Shown one piece after another: positions 55,671 to 64,000 of a stretch of 64,000 bases of DNA (position 1 is its first letter; every line of letters starts with the position of its first letter). This DNA is from Haematobia irritans (Eukaryota; Arthropoda; Insecta; Diptera; Muscidae). The DNA is taken from assembly GCF_050003625.1 (NCBI RefSeq), contig NC_134397.1, positions 226,176,537 through 226,240,536 on the forward strand. The letters run 5' to 3'. Below the pieces are notes generated by a model, which saw nothing but the letters and a program-made list of their open reading frames with translations, did not search any database and was not told the origin of the DNA. A program made the translations under genes and the position numbers.

Positions 55671-56643
55671 TGTGACCATGTAACAATGAGGCTGTAAATT
55701 TTCAATTTCACTAAAATCGCATAAAAATAGCGGCTTCTATATGAAATCAAATGAAATTAACCAGCGATCTTCCCGGTGGTAGCCTTTGTTGATACACTTG
55801 GTTCACAAATGTGAAAAATCTACCTCCCGACCAATCGAACTGTACTTTTCTTGTAGCAAATATATCTGATATCCTAGTAAGCAGACCCAAGTCAATTCCA
55901 CGTTGGTAGCATGTGAAAAGGAGAACTTAACAAAGCAGGCCTCTCCGCAATCCATTCGCTCACATCATTTACCCTTTAGTGACTACCACGAAAGATATTC
56001 AAACATATTCGTACGCACTCATCCACACTCATACAAACTCACTAACCGACAGTAATAAATATTGGCCCCCACCCACCACAGAGTATGCAACTTTGTTGAA
56101 AGGAAAAGGAAACTGAGTAAGTCGATGATGACAGGAAGTAGGAGCGAATAAACGAACAATGAATGAATGAACACCCATAAAAATTAACACAGTTAAGAGG
56201 TGAAGAAAGAATCAGGAGCTGAGAATATCCTAGGAGGCAATTCCGTGAGACAATTGCATCTAGGCCATTCTGTGGCTGTGGGTTAGACGGTGCGGTAAGA
56301 GTGTTGGGTAATGAATGTCACAGTTTTGTCCGCTTTTTTTTATAGTATATGCATCAATGAAAGCACAAGTTTTATAAGAAACAAAAAAAGTGGTGAGTAA
56401 TGCAAACCAAGGAGTAAAACAGAAATAGTGACAGGACTTCGGTTCAACATCATCACTTGATGAGTCAGTCAAAGTTGCGATAAAACGGAAACATTCACTG
56501 AAACAGAAATTGTTTGGATTTAGATTGATAAAACCGAAGCAAATATTTTGTACCGGTTATTTCTTTATTAAATAGAAATATGGAAATAAAATAAATTAAT
56601 AGAAAAATCATGGATTTTTCTTTTTAAGATAAATAAATAAGAA
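55671..56643. other. No gene recognised
   Basis: Low-copy-looking DNA. A 70-codon minus-strand frame at 56260 has no recognisable feature. Confidence 0.45.
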
Positions 56644-58876
56644 CAAGTATATATGGCCGTAAGTTCGGCCAGGCCGAATCTTATGTACCCTCCACCGTAG
56701 ATTGCGTAGAAACTTCTACGAAAGATTGTCATCCACAATCGAATTACTTGGGTTGTGGTATTTTAAATCGTTTTCTAAATTGTGAGTTAATCCATACGTG
56801 GTATATATTGGACAAAAATGTATGTAAGTCTAGAAATAATTACGAATCGATATGGACTTTTGCACGGTACGTAGGGAGCCAGAATTTAAATATGGGTGAC
56901 GCTTATATGGGGGTTATATACAATTATGAACTTGATATGGACCAATGTTTGTGTGATTGGGGATCGATTTATCTGAGGGCTATATATAACTATATATAAC
57001 CAGCAAGCTTTTAAAGCCCATCCCAGAATCCCACATCATTTTTTTTCAACTTCCGATGCAGTCCTTTTGGACAAGTCCACAAACATTTCTTCTAAAGCGC
57101 ATCGTGGGATCCCCCAATGATTTTTTCCACTCCCGATGCAGTCCTTTAGGACAAGTCCACAATCATTTCTTCTAAAGCGCATCTTGGGATCCCCCAATGA
57201 TTTTTTTCTACTTCCGATGCAGTCCTTGTGGACAAGTATTAGAAAGTACGCAATCAGGCTATTTTAAGTGCAAATTTTGAACAATTAAATTTCACAAAAA
57301 AAAAAAAAAATAGAGAATTAAAAAAAAAAATAAATAAATAAAAAAAAAAAATAAAAAAAAAATTGCATCCCCGCTGGGTTTGAACCTGTGCCGTTTGACT
57401 TTTTCAACCCCTGGTCGGACCGAAAAAGTTTTTCAAATTGTAAAAAATTAGGTAATAGGAAAATAATAGTGTAATAAAAAATATGGTTGAAAAAAAATTA
57501 AATTGGTTGACAAAAAATTTTTTTTCGCGTTTTAAATTTCTTCATTCAAATTAACTTCCAGGGCACAACTTCTAAAGCAATGCAAAGGATCCAAAAAGGG
57601 AGTACTTCCGTCCTATGACAAGCCCATGTAAAATTCATTGGAGATGATCCAAGTTTGCACTACTTCCGGATCACAGATTTGGGATCCCAACTACTTTTTT
57701 GGAAGCTCTTTTTTTGCTGGGTAACTATAGACCGATATGGACCTAGTTAGGCATGGTTGTTAACGGCCATATACTAGCACAATGTACCAAATTTCCAAAA
57801 CTAAATCTCGGGATCGGTTTATATGTGGGCTATATATGATTATGGTCTGATATGGACCACTTTTGTCATGGTTGTTAAATATCATATAGTAATACCGCGT
57901 ACCAAATTTCAATCAGATCGGATGAATTTTGCTTCTCCAAAAGGCACCGGAGGTCAAATATGGGGATCGGTCTATATGGGGCTATATATAATTATGGACT
58001 GATATGAACCAATTTATGCATGGTTGTTGGATACCATATACTAACATCACGTACCAAATTTCAACCGAATCGGATGAATTTTGCTCTTCCAAGGGGCTCG
58101 GGATGTCAAATCTGGGGATTGGTTTATATGGGGGCTATATATAATTATGGACCGATTTCGACCAATTTTTGCATGAGTATTTGAGGCCATATACTAACAC
58201 CATGTACCAAATTTCAGCTGGATCGGATGAAATTTGATTCCTTAGAGGCTCTCCAAGCCAAATCTGGAGAGAGGTTTATAAGGGGGTTCTATATAATTAT
58301 GGACCGATGTGGACAAATTTTTGCATGGTTGTTAAAGACCATATACCAACACCATGTACCAAATTTCAGCTGGATCGGATGAAATTTGTTTCACTTAGAG
58401 GCTCCGCAAGCCAAATCGGGGGATCGGTTTATATGGGGGCTATATATAATTATTGACCGATGTGGACCAATTTTTGCATGGTTGTTAAAGACCATATACT
58501 ACCACCATGTACTAAATTTCAGCCGGATCGGATGAAATTTGCTTCTCTTAGAGGGTCTGCAAGCCAAATTTGGGGGTCCATTTATATGGGGGCTATACGT
58601 AAAAGTGGACCAATATGGCCCATTTGCAATACCACCCGACCTACATCAATAACAACTACTTGTGCTAAGTTTCAAGTCGATAGCTTGTTTCGTTCGGAAG
58701 TTAGCGTTATTTCAACAGACGGACGGACGGACGGACGGACGGACATGCTCAGATCGACTCAGAATTTCACCACGACCTAGAATATTTATACTTTATGAGG
58801 TCTTAGAGCAATATTTCGATGTGTTACAAACGGAATGACAAAGTTAATAAACCCCCATTCTATGGTGGTGGGTATA
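56644..58876 (+). mobile_element. Family B element B8 with an inserted repeat F
   Basis: h-end CAAGTATATATGGCCGTAAG, hairpin TTCGGCCAGGCCGAA, unique head, insertion F, about six units, and a (GGAC)n run at 58720-58744. t-end TATGGTGGTGGGTATA. No minisatellite. Confidence 0.92.
56994..57721. mobile_element. Repeat F insertion, about 720 bp, CAGCAA/TTGCTG ends
   Basis: Bounded by CCAGCAAG and TTTTTTTGCTGG. B sequence continues on both sides, with TAACTAT present at each junction. Inside: an 80-bp tandem repeat (GATGCAGTCCTT at 57055, 57135, 57216), A-rich runs at 57295-57361, and CGCTGGGTTTGAACCTGTGC, which resembles an inverted tRNA B box. The ends and a 7-8-bp duplication would fit a hAT-type non-autonomous element; this is inference. 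Confidence 0.65.
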
Positions 58877-59044
58877 AAAACAAGGAATGTGGAGAGGACT
58901 ATCCTAAACCCTACACCACTTTATTCAGCGGTCGTATATAGCACAATTTTAAAAAAGTCGACAACAAGAAAAATTTGCGTACTCTAAATCCTCTAGAAAG
59001 AACATAAAATTTTAGAATCATTTATTTTTGTTCGAATTACGAAT

Positions 59045-59650
59045 TATGGCTTTAAAACGGCCTAAAAAAGTCATCGCACGCTGCAGGAAAGTGGGTCTGC
59101 GGTATTTTGGCCCATTGCCGGCAAAGCGAGTCTTGAGATGGTCGACACTTTAGTAGTTTTTAATACCAACTTTACCCTCCAAAATACCCCAGGCGCAACA
59201 GTCCAACGAATTAGATTCGGAAATTTTGATGGTCATATGCGCTAGAAATGAGTCGAAAATACTACTTTTTTAAGTCATTCTTAATTGATACGTGCTGAGC
59301 GCGATTGTACTGAGTCCCCTTATAGCTTGGCGCGTTATTTCAGGCTTATTTCGACTATTCGCTTCATTGTAATGCCACAGTTGGTGAACTTATTTTTTAT
59401 CAATAAGTGAAGCCCTTTATTTCAGGCTTACTTAGAGTAAAATTGTAAACTTTTCTAATATAAATGAGACCCGTTGGAATGTCCAATGTCTGCGGCCAAA
59501 ACTGTTGTCTGTCCGGGGCTTTAATACAGTCTCTAGGACATTTTGCTGATATTATTCGGCAATTAATTTTAACCCCAAGTCGATGAATACGAGCGGAAAG
59601 TGACCATGGGCCGTTACGTCCACATACGGCCAACACCATTATCTTCGGCA
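59045..59650 (-). pseudogene. DD37D (maT-like) transposase fossil, second copy
   Basis: On the minus strand: PKIMVLAVCGRNGPWSLSA, GVKINCRIISAK and a decayed WTFQ-type stretch. Then DSVQSRSARIN (second Asp) followed by stops, and in another frame SNSLDCCAWGILEGKVGIKN with the third Asp retained, then SVDHLKTRFA. The two Asp codons are 113 nt apart, one short of 38 codons, matching 37 intervening residues. The N-terminal DNA-binding part is absent. Same family as 5770-6230 and 60690-61330. Confidence 0.8.
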
Positions 59651-60689
59651 ACTCTTTAGTTCATTTCAGCTGACCTCAGTGGTTGCTGGTTTTGTTCAAT
59701 GTCTCAATCAGACTCCTATCCAATACTGCCTTTGGTTGGTAAAGGTCAACAATATAAGAAGTCCATGCTATGAACTGATTGACAACTAAATTGAGCCAAT
59801 TCGTATATATAACCTAAAGTTTCTTCATTGTACATATTTTCAGTTAAACAACGAAACTTTTGTATTATTAATGAACATTGTCATTGCCATAATGAAAAAG
59901 TTTGATTATATCAAATAGAAAAGATTATAGTTTAATATTTGTTTATATGTAGATCAATATAGGGCGCGAGCTATATAAAATGTCCATAAAATTACATTTC
60001 CTTTCTCCACAAATTAATTTTCAATTTTAGAAAAATTTCAAAATTGTAAAATATTTGGTGAATGTCGCCCATTTTAATTGTTAATGCTAATAAATTTTTT
60101 ATTTGTTATATATATTCGGTTTTATTTTTTTCACTATATCTCTATTACTAGTCCATCACAAATATAGTCAAGGATAGCGAGAGAGAGAGAAATAACAAAT
60201 CGCACAGACAACAACTGGGAAAGAGTACAAAATGAATAAAATGAGGATGACGATGAATTGCATTAAAGCGCTTCACAGCAAACGCAGCAGTGAAGAAAGA
60301 GCGGAAACAGAAAATAAGGTTAAAAGCAAATTCAATTTCACGTACTTAATGATATGCAATCAAATGGAAAAAGTGAAAAAAAAGGCGACAAGAAAGCAAT
60401 TTTTAAATGCAAATAAAAAAATAGGTTAAGTAGGACGGTAAATTGCCACGCATATCCTTACCCACAATAACAAATCGCATTAGGTGATGGAGAATATAAA
60501 ACACGAAGGTTATGAATTGTAAGGTGTTCCGGTGGGGGTATAGGATTTACGAAGGGCTGAATTCAATTCGCATATTGAAAAACGTATTTGCAAATAAATT
60601 TACAATTGTAGATAAGGCAGAGATTTAAAAATTCAATTAATTGAATTTAAAGAATTTGCATTGGGATTAGTTTCCATAATGTTTTTAAA
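59651..60689. other. No supported gene; Lys-rich 65-codon frame at 60232-60429
   Basis: AT-rich DNA with a (GA)n run near 60178-60190. The frame (MNKMRMTMNCIKALHSKRSS at the start) has no homology I recognise. Its composition is what A-rich DNA would give, so I do not call it a gene. Confidence 0.45.
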
Positions 60690-61330
60690 AAAGGGAGATT
60701 GGACTTCTGGTGCGAATTATGACCTTCAAATGAAAGACAAAGCCATCACACACTGCATGAAGGAGCATCTACGATATGTTGGAATCGCACCCAGAGAAGG
60801 AATATGATCAACTCAACCATGTTTCGAGAGCAAAATGTTATTTTGGACGGAGAACATGTAACGTGTTTGCGGCAACCGTATTATTTTCTCATAAAGCATA
60901 TGTCTGACCATGCATATGTTTGCCGAGAAATCAAAAATAACATTTTGCTCTCGAAATATGGTTGAGGTGATCATATTCCTTCTCTGCGTGCGTATTTTTT
61001 ATTGACAACTTTCTCTTCAAAATGTGCCAGGCGCAAGCTAACATACGAACAATTCAGAGAATTGTTGGTAATTGTGCGGTAGACATGAAGGAAGAAACTA
61101 AATTTAACATATAAGCCATTTTTAGTTCACACATATTTTAGAGCATTGGTGTGAGTCCTATTTGAATGTCCATGGTCTGCTTTAGAATATTTTCTCGATA
61201 ATATTCGTCATTTATTACGACACCACAACGATGTATACAAGCGGGAAGAGACCGTTGGCCTTCATGGTGGCTCTCACCTGTGTAAGCGGCTCTCACCGCT
61301 TGTACATTTTCAGCTAACCTCTTTGGCAAG
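60690..61330 (-). pseudogene. DD37D (maT-like) transposase fossil, third copy, split by a MITE
   Basis: The most decayed of the three. Minus-strand matches: CGVVINDEYYRENILK (61180-61250), CAWHILKRKLSIKN (61000-61040), and beyond the N2 insertion HAVCDGFVFHLKVII (60700-60760). The order agrees with the other fossils. Catalytic Asp positions are not recognisable. TIRs not found. Confidence 0.7.
60792..60985. mobile_element. N2 MITE, 194 bp with about 55-bp TIRs
   Basis: CAGAGAAGGAATATGATCAA through GAGCAAAATGTTATTTT is inverted at the right end (AAAATAACATTTTGCTCTCG through CCTTCTCTG). The short centre contains CATATGTCTGACCATGCATA, itself near-palindromic. It sits inside a transposase fossil. 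Confidence 0.92.
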
Positions 61331-61734
61331 AAGTCCAGATCATTTTATTTATTCACCAATTGGTCACTTTGAAATGGCTTGTCAAAAAAAAAAAAAAAAA
61401 ATCAACGAATTTCAGTAACTGGCCACTTAAGTACACACTAAGCAACTGATTGGCTCTTTCCATTATAAAAATTTTTGTGCATTGGCGAGCTCTTGCATAT
61501 TTTGGAACTTCAATGGCTTTAGCCATAGATCGTTTTTATACCCTTCATCATAGTACTTCCATTTGCTACACATAGAAATATTGGTCTTAGTCCCCATAAA
61601 TGAAACGATGCTAATTTCCGCATCAAACAAGCAATAGGCTTGAAACCTGGCACAACTGGCTATTATTGATGTTGATCTGACCGTATTGCAAATGGGTTAA
61701 ATCGAAGCACGTTTGGGTAATTGGGTATAATTTT

Positions 61735-63170
61735 TCTATACAAAAAAAAATTTTTTTTGACAAAATTTTGTATAGAAATAAAATTTTGTCAAAATTTTCT
61801 ATAGAAATAAAATTTTGACAAAATTTTCTATAGAAATGAAATTTTGACAAAATTTTCCAAAGAAATAAAATTTTGACAAAATTTTCTATAGAATTAAAAT
61901 TTTGACAAAATTTTCTGTAGAAATAAAATTTTCACAAAATGTTCTATAGGAATAAAATTTCTTATACAAATAAAATTTTGACAAAATTTTCTATACACAT
62001 AAAATTTTGAGGAAATTTTCTGTAGGAATCTATAGGAATAAAATTTTGGAAAAAAAATTCTATACAAATAAAATGTTGACAAAATTTTCTATAGAAATAA
62101 AATTTTGACAAAATTTTCCAAAGAAATAACATCTTGATAAAATTTTCTATAGAAATAAAATGTTGACACAATTTTCTATAGAAATAAAATTTTGACAAAA
62201 TTTTCTATAGAAATAAAATTTTCTATAGAAATAAAATTTTGACAAAATTTTCCACAGAAATAAAATTTTGACAAAATTTTCTATAGAAATAAAATTTTGT
62301 CAAAATTTTCTATAGAAATAAATAAAAAAATTGACAAAATTTTCTATAGAAATAAAAATTTCACACAATTTTCTATAGAAATAAAATTTCTTATACAAAT
62401 AAAATTTTGACAAATTTTTCTACACACATAAAATTTCTAGGAAATTTTCTGTAGGAATCTATAGAAAAAAACATTTAACAAAATTTTCTATAGAAATAAA
62501 TTTTTGACAAAATTTTATTTAGAAATAAAATTTTGACAAAATATTCTATAGAAATAAAATTTTGACAAAATTTTCTATAGAAATAAAATTTTAACAAAAT
62601 TTTCTATAGAAATAAAATTTTAACAAAATTTTCTATAAAAATAAAATTTTGACAAAATTTTCTATAGAAATCAAATTTTCACAAATTTTTTGGTAGAAAT
62701 AAAATTTTGTCAATTTTTTTGTAGAAATAAAATTTTGAAAATTTTTTTTTGTAGAAATAAAATGTTGACAAATTTTTCTATAGAAATAAAATTTTGACAA
62801 AATTTTCTACAGAAATAAAATTTTGACAAATTTGTCTACAGGAATAAAATTTTGACAAGATTTTCTATAGATATAAAATTTTGACAAAATATTTTATAGA
62901 AATAAAATGTTGACAAAATTTTTATAGGAATAAAGTTTTGACAAAATTTTGTATAGAAATACAATTTTGAAAGAATTCTCTATAGAGATAATATTTTGAC
63001 AAATTTTTCTACAGTAATAAAATGTTGACAAAATTTTCTATAGAAATAAAATTTTGACAAAAGTTTCTTTAAAATAAAATGTTGTCAAAGTTTTTTTAGA
63101 AATAAAATTTTGACACTTGACACTGACTTTCTATAGAAATAACAATTTGATCAAAAACTTCAAAATAGCA
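61735..63170. repeat. 29-bp palindromic minisatellite, about 48 units, largest in window
   Basis: Unit AAAATTTTGACAAAATTTT plus CTATAGAAAT. Blocks with the same non-standard variants recur: CTTATACAAATAAAATTTTG near 61969 and 62390, and GGAAATTTTCTGTAGGAATC near 62010 and 62442. These show an internal duplication of about 420 bp within the array. Confidence 0.95.
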
Positions 63171-63556
63171 GTTTTTTTGGTAAAATTTACTTCAATTTTT
63201 TGGTAGATTATTTTTGGCCGCATACAAGCCGACACCCCAGACGTGACTCCTGGACCTTCTATGAAGAGTAAATTTCATCCGATCCGGTTCACATTTGGTA
63301 CAAAATGCTAGTATATGTTCTCCAACTACCGTGAAAAAATTGGTCCATATCGGCCTATATTTATATATATATCTCCCATATAAACCGATGTGCAGATTTT
63401 ATTTGCGGAGCCTCTTGAAATTTGATCCTGTTGAAATTTGGTACGTAACCATGCAAAAAGTTGTCTAAATCAATCTATAATTACATTTAGACCCTATATA
63501 AACCAATTCCCATTTTCGAGCAAATTTCATCCGATCATATCGCCTCTTACAATAAT

Positions 63557-63895
63557 AGGTTAGGTTAGGTGGCAGCCCGATATATCAGGCTCACTTAGAC
63601 TATTCAGTCCATTGTGATACCACATTGGTGAACTTCTCTCTTATCACGGAGTGCTGCTCGATTCTATGTTAAGCTCCATTACAAGGGACCTCCTTTTTAT
63701 AGCCGAGTCCGAACGACGTTCCACATTGCAGTGAAACCACTTAGAGAAGCTTTGTAACCCTCAGAAATGTCACCAGCATTACTGAGGTAGGATAATCCAC
63801 CGCTGAAAAATTTTGGTGTTCGATCGAAGCAGGAATCGAACCCACGACCTTGTGTATGCAAGGCGGGCATGCTAGCCATTGCACCACGATGGCTC
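63557..63895 (-). mobile_element. tRNA-derived SINE with 7-bp target duplication
   Basis: Flanked by CAATAAT at 63550-63556 and 63896-63902. On the minus strand: GTGCAATGGCTAGCATGCCC, the CCTTG/CAAGG stem, B box GGTTCGATTCC, full body, and tail ACCTAACCTAACCT. The best-preserved head along with 15180. Confidence 0.94.
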
Positions 63896-64000
63896 CAATA
63901 ATGGTCACCGATCCGTTTGAAATTTTGTACGTGATGTCAATATATGGACTTTAACCCCCATTGAAAAATTGGTCCATATCAATGCGTAATTATATGTTAT

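Larger units (their letters stand above)
61537..64000 (-). mobile_element. Rearranged family B copy B9, runs off the window
   Basis: 61537-61735 is a decayed B tail in - orientation (TATACCCTTCATCATAGTAC). The large minisatellite follows, then from 63265 153-bp-type B units in - orientation, interrupted by a SINE. In other - copies the order is tail, units, minisatellite; here the minisatellite lies between tail and units. Confidence 0.75.

Noticed and set aside
57366..57425. tRNA-like segment with an inverted B box inside repeat F
   Set aside because: Only the B-box-like GGTTCAAACC is convincing. No A box or cloverleaf could be drawn, so it is not listed as a separate SINE.
60232..60429. 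Lys-rich 65-codon ORF as a small gene
   Set aside because: No homology, no context, and a composition expected from A-rich DNA.
61735..63170. CRISPR-like regular repeats
   Set aside because: The 29-bp units are contiguous with no unique spacers, are palindromic and AT-rich, and lie in an animal transposon context.

Overview
This window looks like repeat-dominated, AT-rich non-coding DNA from a higher (calyptrate) fly. A muscid such as a horn fly or stable fly fits best. The inference rests on three mariner copies close to the irritans group (Himar1, first described from the horn fly), on DD41D and DD37E transposons known from dipterans, and on dipteran repeat tails that combine (TA)n and (GTCY)n. 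I found no convincing host gene. Every protein-like stretch I can identify is transposon-derived and broken.

Most of the window is built from four related dispersed families, here called A, B, C and E. B, C and E share one layout. One end (h-end) reads CAAGTA and has a GC-rich hairpin about 18-20 nt inside it. The other end (t-end) reads GGGTATA and is itself a hairpin next to a (GTCC)n / ATATATAC tail. The body is a variable tandem array of 153-bp units (51 codons), recognisably homologous between families. B copies often also carry a 29-bp minisatellite of nested palindromes. Empty-site comparison shows insertion without target duplication inside T-runs, so I infer non-autonomous Helentron-like (rolling-circle) elements. 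In this table strand + means the h-end lies on the left.

Layout: 1-2.4 kb family A, a 650-bp TIR element (M1) and a hairpin MITE. 3.5-9.2 kb two B copies, a DD37D transposase fossil and an E copy. 10-14.3 kb a nested stack of B, mariner, B, LINE and C. 15 kb a mauritiana-type mariner fragment and a tRNA-derived SINE. 16.5-20.6 kb E remnant, C units, a rearranged mariner, and C containing B. 22-24.6 kb a 2.2-kb degenerate 29-bp tandem array split by a SINE. 25.8-28.9 kb C containing B containing a DD41D rosa-like element. 29.2-30.1 kb an exact 465-bp tandem duplication. 31-34.3 kb minisatellite and E. 36-40.9 kb an inverted E dimer, a mariner, E, C and a DD37E element. 42.8-46.6 kb SINE, then B containing C. 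47.6-49.6 kb a canonical Helitron. 49.7-52 kb M1 copies. 52.2-55.6 kb C containing a fully bounded DD37E element, then a second C. 56.6-58.9 kb B with another insertion. 59-61.3 kb two more DD37D fossils. 61.5-64 kb rearranged B with a 1.4-kb minisatellite and a SINE.

The DNA transposons sample five lineages of the IS630-Tc1-mariner superfamily: irritans DD34D, mauritiana-like, DD37E, DD41D and DD37D. All copies seen are inactivated. The nesting order gives a relative chronology for several of them.
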